Assembly: GCF_028714975.1 (NCBI RefSeq)
Contig: NZ_JAQTLH010000007.1
Coordinates: forward strand, 60,009 to 124,008
Reading direction: 5' to 3'
From: Sulfurimonas sp.
GTDB lineage: Bacteria > Campylobacterota > Campylobacteria > Campylobacterales > Sulfurimonadaceae
Length of the DNA stretch: 64,000 nucleotides
Shown here piece by piece: positions 22,487 to 31,063 of this stretch (positions are counted from its first letter, which is position 1; every line of letters begins with the position of its first letter). Below the pieces are notes generated by a model that searched no databases, had not been told where the DNA came from, and saw only the letters and a program-made list of their open reading frames with translations. A program made the translations under genes and the position numbers.

Positions 22487-23716
22487 ATGGATTTACATAA
22501 AATAGAAGAGAAATTATCGTCATATACTTTATTTATCAAAGAGGTTGCGGTAATTGTGCATAACGGGACTTTTTTTGCTATTGTCTATCCTGATTTTAAT
22601 GCCCTAAAAGAGGCAAAAATAATCAATATAGAAGAGGAAATCAGATGGTATGCCATCGAGCTTTACAATATGCAAGCCGAGGAGTCTTTGAAGATAAAAG
22701 GCTATAAAATCTTAACTGTGCCTTTGCCAAAAACAGTATTGGGCGATGTCGATTTAGAGGCATTAAAAGAGCTGATTTCATCAGATAAAGAGAGTGATTT
22801 TATAGGAGAAGTTGAACCTGATGATGAAGTGTACGGCACTTTAAAAGCATATATATCGACTCTGACAAAGAGTAAAATTTTTCCCTCTTCACATTTGGAG
22901 CTTGACCTTGGACTGGATTCGCTTAACTATGTCGAACTCTTTGTTTTTATAGAGCAGAGTTTCGGAGTCAAAATTGATGAAGCAACATTTTCAAATATAA
23001 TGAGCGTAAAATCACTCTATGAGTATGTAAAAAACAGTAGAGTAAAAGTCACTCCTGCTATGCCGAATTGGGGAGAGATATTGCAAGAGTCTATTGATGA
23101 AAAACTGATCTATTCGCCGATTGTAATGTCTATCTATAAAACTGTTCTGTTTCCGCTTTTTAGGCTCTATTTTCGTCTTGAAGCGGTGGGAGTGGAAAAT
23201 ATTCCCACATATCCGTGCATAATCGCGCCGTCTCATCAAAGTATGCTTGACGGTTTTTTGATAGAGTCGATACTGCCGTATAAGATTTTAAAAAAGAGTT
23301 TCTTTTTGGCATATAAGCAGGTGTTTGGCACCACACTTTTAGCGCCTATATCAAAGCACGGTCAGACTATTTTGATAGATGCAAACTACAATCTCAAACA
23401 TACTATGCAGCAGTGCGCATTGCCGCTAAGAGAAGGAAATAATCTCGTTATTTTTCCTGAGGGGGCAAGAACTCGTGATAGAAAACTGCTTGAGTTTCGA
23501 CCTTTTTTTGCGATGCTCTCTAAAACTTTCAATATCCCGATTCTCCCTGTGGTGATTGACGGCAGTTTTGAAGCGCTCCAAGCCGGTAAAATAGTTCCAA
23601 GACCCAAAAAAATAAGAGTTACATTTCTAACCCCGATAGCACCTGAGGGACTTAGCAGCGATGAGATAACTCAAATGACAAAAAAAGAAATCCAATCTCA
23701 CTTTAGAGCATTTTGA
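22487..23716 (+). CDS. Fusion: AMP-ligase C-terminal-like domain, acyl carrier protein, PlsC acyltransferase
   Basis: 409 residues in three parts. Residues 1-95 resemble the small C-terminal lid of acyl-CoA/ACP synthetases (IKEVAVIVHNGTFFAIVYPD ... LPKTVLGDVDLEALKEL), without the large ATP-binding domain. Residues about 110-185 are an acyl carrier protein with the phosphopantetheine Ser in LGLDSLNYVELF. Residues about 210-405 are a PlsC acyltransferase with HQSMLD (H-x4-D) and FPEGARTRD. PlsC enzymes acylate lysophosphatidic acid or lysophospholipids. A built-in ACP suggests that the acyl donor is carried in cis. The end overlaps the convergent MFS gene by 19 bases. Confidence 0.8.
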   Translation: MDLHKIEEKLSSYTLFIKEVAVIVHNGTFFAIVYPDFNALKEAKIINIEEEIRWYAIELYNMQAEESLKIKGYKILTVPLPKTVLGDVDLEALKELISSDKESDFIGEVEPDDEVYGTLKAYISTLTKSKIFPSSHLELDLGLDSLNYVELFVFIEQSFGVKIDEATFSNIMSVKSLYEYVKNSRVKVTPAMPNWGEILQESIDEKLIYSPIVMSIYKTVLFPLFRLYFRLEAVGVENIPTYPCIIAPSHQSMLDGFLIESILPYKILKKSFFLAYKQVFGTTLLAPISKHGQTILIDANYNLKHTMQQCALPLREGNNLVIFPEGARTRDRKLLEFRPFFAMLSKTFNIPILPVVIDGSFEALQAGKIVPRPKKIRVTFLTPIAPEGLSSDEITQMTKKEIQSHFRAF

Positions 23717-24969
23717 ACATCTTTTGCCGTCTTCTTCTCATCCACAAAATAGAGCAAGATTGCTCCTAGTATAAATAAAATAGCAACAGAAGCAATTGAA
23801 GCACGGGAGTTTTGAGTAAAAAGCGCGACAGATGCTACCAACAACGGCCCTAAAATAGCCGCAAATTTACCCAAAAAGTTGTAAAAACCAAAAAACTCTG
23901 CAGCGTGCTCATTTGGAATCATCCTTGAGTAGTATGAACGGCTGAGTGCCTGAATACCCCCTTGAACAAGCGCAATCATAACCGCAAGTATATAAAACTC
24001 ATATACTTTGTGCATTACCGCCGCCCAAAGAGTGATAAAAAGATATATGCCGATGGCTAGAAAAATCGCCTTCTTCGTATCCCATGACTGTGCTAGTTTT
24101 GCAAAAAGAAGCGTTGCGGGGAAACCTACAAACTGAACGATTAAGAGGGCAAAAATCAGATTTTTAGAGTCAAACCCAAGAGCCATCCCATAATCAACCG
24201 CCATTCGTATAATCGTATCAACCCCGTCAATGTAGAGCCAGTAAGCCGCTAAAAATAGAAGCACCCCTTTTAACTCTTTTGTCTTGCCAAAGGTATTTCT
24301 TAGCCTAAGATAACCATCTTTTATAAGCGATGATGTTACTCTGTTTTTTGTCTTCTTCTCTTTTACAAACAAAAAGAGCGGAAGTGAGAAAATCGCCCAC
24401 CACAGAGCTACGCTGATAAAAGATAGTTTGATAGCCTCTGCCTCGCTCTCAAGCCCAAAGAGCGAAAATTTTTCTAACATAAATAGATTAAAACCAAAGA
24501 GTATGCCGCCTCCGAGATAGCCAAACGCAAAACCAAGCCCTGAGATATAATCAACATTTTTCCCGTTTGATATTGATGGAAGCAGAGCGTCGTAAAAGGT
24601 GTCTGCACCCATAAAGCCGATATTGCCGAGTATGTATATAAAAGCCGCCAATTGCCAATCTCCTTGAGAGACAAGGGAAAGAGACGCACTCATCAATATA
24701 CCAAGATAGGCAAAGAGAAAGAGAAATTTTTTTTTGAGTGAACTGCTATCTGCCATAGCGCCTAGTAGCGGAGCGATGAGAACGATAATAAAACTTGAAA
24801 TAGAGTTTGCAAAACCTAGATGTGCCGTGCTTAGTGTTACTTCAACATCCGTACTATAGTAAGATTTGAAAAAGATGGGAAAAAACCCCGCCATAACGGT
24901 GGTTGCATAAGCTGAATTTGCCCAATCATAAAGCGCCCATGAGTAAATAGTTCTTTTATCGGTTTGCAT
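23698..24969 (-). CDS. MFS transporter, Atg22/UMF1-like
   Basis: 423 residues, about 12 transmembrane helices. The N-terminal YSWALYDWANSAYATTVMAGFFPIFF is the hallmark of the Atg22-like UMF1 family; ALSRSYYSRMIPNEHAAEFFGFYNFLGKFAA is the equally typical second-half motif. Substrates in bacteria are unknown; Atg22 exports amino acids from yeast vacuoles. A good AGAGG ribosome-binding site precedes the ATG. The 3' end overlaps the acyltransferase fusion gene. Confidence 0.85.
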   Translation of the reverse strand: MQTDKRTIYSWALYDWANSAYATTVMAGFFPIFFKSYYSTDVEVTLSTAHLGFANSISSFIIVLIAPLLGAMADSSSLKKKFLFLFAYLGILMSASLSLVSQGDWQLAAFIYILGNIGFMGADTFYDALLPSISNGKNVDYISGLGFAFGYLGGGILFGFNLFMLEKFSLFGLESEAEAIKLSFISVALWWAIFSLPLFLFVKEKKTKNRVTSSLIKDGYLRLRNTFGKTKELKGVLLFLAAYWLYIDGVDTIIRMAVDYGMALGFDSKNLIFALLIVQFVGFPATLLFAKLAQSWDTKKAIFLAIGIYLFITLWAAVMHKVYEFYILAVMIALVQGGIQALSRSYYSRMIPNEHAAEFFGFYNFLGKFAAILGPLLVASVALFTQNSRASIASVAILFILGAILLYFVDEKKTAKDVQNALK

Positions 24970-25046
24970 TGATACCTCTTTTTATACCATCGTATTAATT
25001 TTACCACAAAAGCGTACATCGGTTAAAATAAATGATAGAATAGTGC

Positions 25047-25835
25047 ATGAAATTTTTGAAACTTTTAAACCAAATCGGCCTTATCGCAGCTCATAGAGGG
25101 GCTCGTTCAATCTCTCCCGAGAATACTCTTACGGCTTTAAAAAAGAGTATCGGGAAGTGCGATTTTATCGAGATAGATGTGCAGTTTAGCCGTGAGGGTG
25201 TTGCCGTAGTTATGCATGATGATACATTGGAGAGAACAACGAATGTTGCTAAAATCGACTCTTTCGTATCCAAAAAGCCGTATAAAGTTTGCGATTTTAC
25301 GATTGATGAGCTTCTCGCACTCGATTACGGAAGTTGGTTTTACAAAGATGAAAATCATAAAGAGCCGCTGCTTACTCTTCGTGATGCGTTAGAGTTTATA
25401 AAAGAGAATGACATTTTTCTAAATATTGAGATTAAAGATATGCATGGCATTTTTAGTGATGAAGAGGTAGTCGATACAGTTGTTAAAGAGATAAAAAATA
25501 GTGATGCAAGCGAGTCTGTTTTGCTCTCGTCGTTTAGACACGAATATCTAAAAATCATTAAGGAAAAAGCACCGAATATTTTAACAGCAGCTTTGGTTGA
25601 GGGCAAACATCCACATAGACTGCTTGAGTATCTAAGAGAGCTTAAAGTAAACGGATATAATCTTAATAACGAGTTGGTTGAGAGGCAGACTGTAGAGATG
25701 TTAAGAGAAGCGGGATTTTTTGTAGGCGTATATACGGTTAATGATTCTGCGCGGGCAAAAGAGCTTTTTAGCATGGGCGTAAACTCTATCTTTAGCGATA
25801 GTTTGAATAAAAAATTAGAAGTGAATAGTTTATGA
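25047..25835 (+). CDS. Glycerophosphodiester phosphodiesterase
   Basis: 262 residues, a cytoplasmic-type GDPD barrel with no signal peptide. Catalytic features are IAAHRGARSISPENT (His, Arg, Glu), EIDVQFS, VMHDDTLERTTN (second His) and LNIEIKD. It hydrolyses deacylated phospholipids to glycerol-3-phosphate and an alcohol, fitting the lipid-turnover genes in this window. The stop overlaps the J-domain gene as ATGA. Confidence 0.92.
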   Translation: MKFLKLLNQIGLIAAHRGARSISPENTLTALKKSIGKCDFIEIDVQFSREGVAVVMHDDTLERTTNVAKIDSFVSKKPYKVCDFTIDELLALDYGSWFYKDENHKEPLLTLRDALEFIKENDIFLNIEIKDMHGIFSDEEVVDTVVKEIKNSDASESVLLSSFRHEYLKIIKEKAPNILTAALVEGKHPHRLLEYLRELKVNGYNLNNELVERQTVEMLREAGFFVGVYTVNDSARAKELFSMGVNSIFSDSLNKKLEVNSL

Positions 25836-26104
25836 ATTACGAAAAATTTGAAAAAGCTCTTGAAATTTTAAACATAGCTTCACGGCTTACGCAGGCAGGA
25901 CTAAAAGAAAAGTATCTGAAACTATCAAAAATTTATCATCCAGATATGCCTAACGGCGATGCTCAGAAATTTAAAGAGATAAACGAGGCATATAAACTTG
26001 TAAGCGAATATATGCAAAATTTTAGATTTAAACTCGATAAAGATGAGTTTTATGAGCAAAGACCGTTTTTAAAAGAATCAAAAGATTGGTTTTATGATTT
26101 TTAA
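25832..26104 (+). CDS. J-domain-only co-chaperone
   Basis: 90 residues, essentially one J domain. The required HPD tripeptide is in LSKIYHPDMPNGDAQKFKEINEAYKLV. No Gly/Phe or zinc-finger region follows. It would stimulate a DnaK-type Hsp70 ATPase with a specialised client. It overlaps the phosphodiesterase stop and precedes ald by 10 bases. Confidence 0.85.
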   Translation: MNYEKFEKALEILNIASRLTQAGLKEKYLKLSKIYHPDMPNGDAQKFKEINEAYKLVSEYMQNFRFKLDKDEFYEQRPFLKESKDWFYDF

Positions 26105-26114
26105 GGAGTAAAGT

Positions 26115-27230
26115 ATGATTATCGGAATCCCAAAAGAGGTAAAGATTGATGAATTTCGTGTCGGCGTAACGCCTCAAAATGTTGCGTTGCTTATCAAAGA
26201 TGGGCATGAAGTGCTTGTTCAAAACGGGGCGGGAGTCGGAAGCGGTTTTAGTGATGCAGACTACATAAGCGTAGGTGCAAGAGTAGCGCTTGATGCCAAA
26301 GATGTTTATGATAAAGCTGCTTTAATAATAAAAGTTAAAGAGCCGCAACCGTCGGAGTATGGTTTTTTAAACGAGAAGCACACGCTCTTTTGTTATCTGC
26401 ATCTTGCACCGTTAAAAGAGCTAACTTCTGTTTTGGCAGAAAAAAAAGTTTGTGCAATTGCTTATGAGACGGTTTCGCTAAATAATGAACTTCCGCTCTT
26501 AAAACCTATGAGCGAGATAGCGGGTAAAATGGCACCGATAGTCGCAGCACACTATCTTAGCCGTTATCAGGGCGGTGAGGGTATTTTAATAAGCGGTGCA
26601 GACGGGGTCAAACCTGCAAAAGTTTTAATCATAGGCGCTGGTAATGCAGGTCTTAACGCTGCAAATATGGCAATCGGTATGGGTGCGGATGTAACAGTAA
26701 TGAACCGTACAATGCCGAAATTAAAACAGCTGCAAAAGTTACCAAATGTAAAAACAGTGCTTTACTCTCCTCAAATAATTTTAGAAATAATAAACGAGTT
26801 TGATATTGTCATAAGTACGGTGTTGATTCACGGAGGAGCATCGGCACCGAAGTTGATAACTCTTGAGGTATTAAAAGTGATGAGAGAGGGAGCGGTTTTT
26901 GTTGATATCGCCATAGATCAAGGCGGAACGGCGGAGAGTTCAAAACCGACAACGCATACAAATCCTATTTTTATCCAAGAGGGCGTATTGCACTACTGCG
27001 TGGCAAATATGCCCGGAGCATATCCAAAAACTTCATCCGTTGCGCTTTCTAATGCTACAATCTCTTATGCTAAAAAATTGGCAAATGAAGGGACTCTCAA
27101 TGCAATAAAAAATGACGCATCGTTAGCTCTTGGAGTAAATGTTTACAATGGAGTCGTGACAAACCAATCCGTTGCTCAGACTCACAATTTAGAGTTTATA
27201 AGTATAGAGTTGTGCTTGGAGGGCAAATAG
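26115..27230 (+). CDS. ald: Alanine dehydrogenase
   Basis: 371 residues, the standard length. The pyruvate-site Lys is in IIKVKEPQPSE and the catalytic His in CYLHLAPL (near 74 and 95). The NAD fold has VLIIGAGNAGLNAANMAIGMGADVTV near residue 175. DIAIDQGGTAE and HYCVANMPGAYPKTSS are family signatures. It interconverts alanine and pyruvate plus ammonium. AAGGAG lies just before the ATG; the stop is 2 bases before the pcm start. Confidence 0.96.
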   Translation: MIIGIPKEVKIDEFRVGVTPQNVALLIKDGHEVLVQNGAGVGSGFSDADYISVGARVALDAKDVYDKAALIIKVKEPQPSEYGFLNEKHTLFCYLHLAPLKELTSVLAEKKVCAIAYETVSLNNELPLLKPMSEIAGKMAPIVAAHYLSRYQGGEGILISGADGVKPAKVLIIGAGNAGLNAANMAIGMGADVTVMNRTMPKLKQLQKLPNVKTVLYSPQIILEIINEFDIVISTVLIHGGASAPKLITLEVLKVMREGAVFVDIAIDQGGTAESSKPTTHTNPIFIQEGVLHYCVANMPGAYPKTSSVALSNATISYAKKLANEGTLNAIKNDASLALGVNVYNGVVTNQSVAQTHNLEFISIELCLEGK

Positions 27231-27232
27231 CG

Positions 27233-27844
27233 ATGAGTTCAAATAGCGCAATGGTAGATTACCTTGTAGATGTCGGTGCACTTTACTCAAGCGATATTAT
27301 AAAAGCTTTTAGAAATGTAGACAGAGCCGATTTTGTGGCAAATCCAAATGCTTCAGATGTTTATGAAGATCATCCTCTTGGCATCGGGCATGGTCAAACA
27401 ATCTCTCAACCCAGAACGGTAGCTATGATGATGGAGATGTTGTCACCGAAAAAGGGACAAAGGATTTTAGATATAGGAAGCGGTTCGGGATGGACTACGG
27501 CGCTTTTAGCTTATATTGCCGGAGAAAACGGCTCTGTTGTCGGAGTTGAGAGAGTCGGCGAGCTTGTAGGGTTTGGAAGCGGTAACCTTAAAAAATATAA
27601 GTTTAAAAATGCTAAGATTATTGAGGCAGGAGATGAACTAGGTATCAAAGGCGAAATATTTGATCGCATTTTGGTTTCAGCCGCGGCGGATGAGTTTCCT
27701 TACAAACTGGTAAAACAGTTAAATGTCGGCGGAAAAATCGTTATCCCTGTTGGAAATTCAGTTTATGAAATGACAAAAAAAGATAGTGGTGAACTAGATG
27801 GAGTTGAACATTATGGATTTTCATTTGTTCCGTTGATTTATTAA
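27233..27844 (+). CDS. pcm: Protein-L-isoaspartate O-methyltransferase
   Basis: 203 residues from ATG 27233, chosen over GTG 27212 because GGAGGG at 27218-27223 sits about 9 bases before it. Family motifs are DHPLGIGHGQTISQPRTVAMMMEML and the SAM-binding ILDIGSGSGWTTALLAYIAG. It methylates isoaspartyl residues in aged proteins so that they can be repaired. It follows ald directly. Confidence 0.93.
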   Translation: MSSNSAMVDYLVDVGALYSSDIIKAFRNVDRADFVANPNASDVYEDHPLGIGHGQTISQPRTVAMMMEMLSPKKGQRILDIGSGSGWTTALLAYIAGENGSVVGVERVGELVGFGSGNLKKYKFKNAKIIEAGDELGIKGEIFDRILVSAAADEFPYKLVKQLNVGGKIVIPVGNSVYEMTKKDSGELDGVEHYGFSFVPLIY

Positions 27845-27856
27845 TAACCTATTAAG

Positions 27857-27880
27857 TTCTGACACGAAAGTGTCAAGCTT
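27857..27880 (-). repeat. Partial element E: GAAA-loop hairpin
   Basis: TGACAC-GAAA-GTGTCA (27860-27875) followed by AAGCTTTTCT. The sequence CTGAC...GTCAAGCTT matches stem 3 plus the core edge of element D, so it may be a reduced copy of the repeat family. The stable GNRA tetraloop and following T-run mean that it could also serve as terminator of the ald-pcm operon. Confidence 0.6.
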
Positions 27881-27925
27881 TTCTAAAGAAACTTTGTTTT
27901 ATGAAATAAAATTAAGGAGTAAAAG

Positions 27926-28951
27926 ATGTCACAAACAGCATGGTTGAGTAAAAAACTCTCAAGCGGAAAGATTTTGTGTGAGGCGTGTGCGCATGCCTGC
28001 AAGCTTGAGGAGGGCGAGTACGGTATATGCGGTGTAAGAAAGGTTGAGGGCGGTGAGTTAAAACTGCTTGTATACGGGCTTGCTGCCGCGGTAAATATTG
28101 ATCCGATAGAGAAAAAACCTATGTTTAATTTTCTGCCTGCAAGCAGAGCTTTTTCTTTTGGAACAGTCGGGTGTAACTTCTCTTGCAAGTTTTGTCAAAA
28201 CTTCGATATATCGCAATATCCAAAAGAGCATGCCCATAGAATTGTCGGTCGTGAACTTTTGCCCCAAAAAATAGTCGAACTTGCCATTGAGAACGGATGC
28301 GAATCAATCGCATACACTTACAACGAGCCGATAGTTTTTTTTGAGTACACTTACGACACGGCAAAAATAGCGCATGAAAAAGGGCTGAAAAATATCTATG
28401 TCACAAGCGGTTATGAAACACGCAAAGCGATAGATTTGCTCGCACCATATATAGACGGAATGAATATAGATATCAAAGGTTTTACGGATGAGTTTTACAA
28501 AGAGATTTGCGGTGCCAGACTAAAACCCGTACTTGAAGCCGTGAAATATGCTCACGAGAGAGGGATTTGGGTAGAGATAACGACTCTCTTGATTCCGGGT
28601 AAAAATGATTCCGACGAAGAGATTAGAGGGATTGCAAAATTTATAGCCGCCGTTGATACATCTATGCCTTGGCACTTATCGGCTTTTCATCCGATGTACA
28701 AGATGCTTGATGTTCCCCGCACTCCCGAATCAACACTTCTTAGAGCTTATAAGATAGGAGTGGAAGAGGGGCTTAAATATGTTTATATCGGCAATGTCGA
28801 CAATGAAGATTATGAATCTACATACTGTCCGAATTGTAAAAAAAGAGTGATTGACAGAAGCGGAAACATAGGTCAGTATGTGACAAACGAGCTAGATGAA
28901 AACGGCACATGTCCGTACTGCGGCTATAAACTTGAAGGGGTATGGCATTAG
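27926..28951 (+). CDS. amrS: AmmeMemoRadiSam-system radical SAM enzyme
   Basis: 341 residues. The cluster motif C-x3-C-x2-C is in GCNFSCKFCQNFD near residue 80. The N-terminus has a Cys set (CEACAHACKLEEGEYGICGVR), and the C-terminus has two CxxC knuckles (YCPNCKK, CPYCGYK). This arrangement is typical of the AmrS family, related to pyruvate formate-lyase activases, usually partnered elsewhere by AmmeMemoRadiSam proteins A and B. The reaction is not firmly known. Neither partner gene is in this window. AAGGAG precedes the ATG. Confidence 0.88.
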   Translation: MSQTAWLSKKLSSGKILCEACAHACKLEEGEYGICGVRKVEGGELKLLVYGLAAAVNIDPIEKKPMFNFLPASRAFSFGTVGCNFSCKFCQNFDISQYPKEHAHRIVGRELLPQKIVELAIENGCESIAYTYNEPIVFFEYTYDTAKIAHEKGLKNIYVTSGYETRKAIDLLAPYIDGMNIDIKGFTDEFYKEICGARLKPVLEAVKYAHERGIWVEITTLLIPGKNDSDEEIRGIAKFIAAVDTSMPWHLSAFHPMYKMLDVPRTPESTLLRAYKIGVEEGLKYVYIGNVDNEDYESTYCPNCKKRVIDRSGNIGQYVTNELDENGTCPYCGYKLEGVWH

Positions 28952-29021
28952 AAAAGTTTATTAATTTTTTTTTAAGTATTTAAGTAGTACGATATTTTCA
29001 TATTAAACAAAGGAGTTTATT

Positions 29022-29447
29022 ATGTTACTTGCTACGTATGATCCATTCAAAGAATTAAGAGAGTTGGAAAAGAAGGTGTTTAGTGGTTTTCCGGCTTTAA
29101 ATCAAGAGGGTGCATTGTTAGGGTTTACGCCTGTCGTAAATACTAGAGAGGGTGAGTTTGCTTATCATATAGAGGCTGATTTGCCCGGTGTGAAAAAAGA
29201 GGATATCTCTGTTGAAACAAAAGATAATGTTTTAACAATATCCGGAGAGAGAAAGCATAAAAATGAAGTAAAAAAAGATGACTACTACAAACTTGAGAGC
29301 AGTTATGGGAAGTTTCTAAGAAGTTTCACTCTGCCAAAAGGTGTTGACGCCGAAAATATTAAAGCTTCATGTGAAAACGGAGTATTGGAAGTTACTATTC
29401 CAAAATTAACTAAAGATGAAGAGAAGAAAAAAATAAAGGTTAAATAG
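29022..29447 (+). CDS. Small heat-shock protein Hsp20
   Basis: 141 residues. The alpha-crystallin domain covers about 40-135, with FAYHIEADLPGVKKEDISVE, LTISGERKH, YGKFLRSFTLPKGVD and the NGVLEVTIPK motif. A short C-terminal Lys-rich tail follows. It holds unfolded proteins for later refolding. It is transcribed alone, with AAAGGAG before the ATG. Confidence 0.95.
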   Translation: MLLATYDPFKELRELEKKVFSGFPALNQEGALLGFTPVVNTREGEFAYHIEADLPGVKKEDISVETKDNVLTISGERKHKNEVKKDDYYKLESSYGKFLRSFTLPKGVDAENIKASCENGVLEVTIPKLTKDEEKKKIKVK

Positions 29448-29452
29448 CGTTA

Positions 29453-29483
29453 CGAAGATGTGGCGGCTCACACCACATCTTCG
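29453..29483. terminator. Bidirectional terminator-like hairpin
   Basis: A perfect 11-bp stem CGAAGATGTGG/CCACATCTTCG with a 9-base loop, between hsp20 and the convergent Spy-like gene. No long T-run follows in either direction. Confidence 0.6.
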
Positions 29484-29500
29484 CTGACTTTCTACTGTTT

Positions 29501-30034
29501 TTAAAACATATTTACTATACCGTAATCAAGCATCTCTTCAAACTGTTTTGGTGTTAGAACCGCTTTTACTTTCTCTATACAATCCAAATGTATTTTAGTA
29601 AGTTCCGCTTTTAGTTTTGCAATCTCGTCAATTTTAGGATAAAGATCTTTCGCTTTGGCGCTTTCATGCTTAAAAGAGATTTTTTCAACGACTTCAAGTT
29701 CGAGTTTTTTAACTACAAGAGCTTTTTCTACCGCACTTGCCATTAACTCTTTTTTGATTTTTAGTATCGCTTCTATCTGTTCGTTAGATAATCCAAGATT
29801 TGAACTTGACGGGTCATAAAGTGTCATCCCCACAAGATAAGGAAGGTTTTTGGGTATTAAAAAATAGTCTTTTGGAAAATTTTCTTTTGTCGTAAATGCA
29901 CCGGCAGGACCTGCAATTTTTTCCATTTTTACGACATCCTCTACGGGAGGAGGCAGGTTTGGTTTTGCGATTGCAGAAGTGCTTAGCAGAAGAGTGGAAG
30001 CTGTAATAGTAAAGAGAGCGGTCATTAGTTTCAT
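29501..30034 (-). CDS. Secreted Spy/CpxP-like helical protein
   Basis: 177 residues with a signal peptide (about 1-23, ending SAIA). The mature part is largely helical and charged, with GLSNEQIEAILKIKKEL and, near the end, LTPKQFEEML, which resembles the LTxxQ repeats of Spy/CpxP periplasmic chaperones. It lies opposite hsp20 and may be part of an envelope stress response; that is inference. A heavy-metal sensor-like role is an alternative. The identity is weak. Confidence 0.5.
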   Translation of the reverse strand: MKLMTALFTITASTLLLSTSAIAKPNLPPPVEDVVKMEKIAGPAGAFTTKENFPKDYFLIPKNLPYLVGMTLYDPSSSNLGLSNEQIEAILKIKKELMASAVEKALVVKKLELEVVEKISFKHESAKAKDLYPKIDEIAKLKAELTKIHLDCIEKVKAVLTPKQFEEMLDYGIVNMF

Positions 30035-30082
30035 TTTAGTTTCCTTTAATTTGGTATAAGTAAATATTATACATATGTATAT

Positions 30083-30997
30083 TCAACGGGAAGTTAATCT
30101 CTCAAGCTCTATGGCTTTTTTTACACATGAATCTAATGATGTCGTTTCAGAAACAATAGGAGTTATATAAGGCGGAAAATATTTCTCCGTTGTATGTCCT
30201 ATTGAAATTGCTTTGTAGCTCTCATCCCAGATAGCATTTTTTAAAAAACACTCTATCGTTGAGGGCGAAGAGAAGATTATCGTAGAATTTTTCGGAAGTT
30301 TAATCTTTCTTTTACTGTTTATACATACCGTATCGTATACTATGGCTTCATGGCAAACAATATCGTTTGAATTTAATACATTCACCAAATCCGAAACAAC
30401 TTTTGAGCCTCTTATATATAAAACTTTTTTATTTTTTAAAAGAGGAATCAACTCATAAGCAAACTCGTTTCCGTGTTTCTCTTTGCCGACAAATTTTATC
30501 TTTCCTTTTAAATTGCTTGCTACTTTAGCAGTCTGCGGAGCTATAACATAGAGAGGTTTTGTTTTCCAAGACTTATTGTAAGAGTTGAGCGAAGTTACTG
30601 CATTTTTAGATGTAAAAATCAAAGCATCATATGAAGAAAAATCCAAATCAACTTTTATAGGCTCTATCTTGATAACCGGTATATTTTTAGCCCACTTGAC
30701 TTTTTTATCGTTTAGTATATAGATATTTAAGTTGCTGTTTTTTATATTTTGCATAAAAGAGTCAATATGTCTTTTTATTTTTGATAAAAGAGAATCTCGG
30801 CTGTTTAAAACTAAAGATTTATTTTCATCTACAAAAAAATTGATATTTTGCTTACTAAGCAGGTAGGTTATTTTTATGAGCTCTTCAAATATGTGCTCAT
30901 TTGAGTAGTTTCTGTCAAGTATAAACGAGTTGCTGCCTTTATCGTATTCATAATAGATAAGGTTTAAGGGTTCAATAAGTTTCTCTATTTTTTTCAT
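30083..30997 (-). CDS. hemD: Uroporphyrinogen-III synthase with N-terminal extension
   Basis: 304 residues. From about residue 95 the HemD fold is recognisable: YDALIFTSKNAVTSL, PLYVIAPQTAKVA, KVLYIRGSKVVSDLVNVL, IIFSSPSTIECFL and AISIGHTTEKYF. It cyclises hydroxymethylbilane to uroporphyrinogen III in heme and siroheme synthesis; the siroheme reductase at 12330-14033 needs this pathway. The first 90 residues are an unrecognised Lys-rich extension that ordinary HemD (about 210-250 residues) lacks. It is a single gene in its immediate surroundings. Confidence 0.75.
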   Translation of the reverse strand: MKKIEKLIEPLNLIYYEYDKGSNSFILDRNYSNEHIFEELIKITYLLSKQNINFFVDENKSLVLNSRDSLLSKIKRHIDSFMQNIKNSNLNIYILNDKKVKWAKNIPVIKIEPIKVDLDFSSYDALIFTSKNAVTSLNSYNKSWKTKPLYVIAPQTAKVASNLKGKIKFVGKEKHGNEFAYELIPLLKNKKVLYIRGSKVVSDLVNVLNSNDIVCHEAIVYDTVCINSKRKIKLPKNSTIIFSSPSTIECFLKNAIWDESYKAISIGHTTEKYFPPYITPIVSETTSLDSCVKKAIELERLTSR

Positions 30998-31063
30998 GGA
31001 GAAGATATTAGCATTATCTTAGTAAATATTTTTCAAAAAAATTTAAAAAATATTTATTCTACA

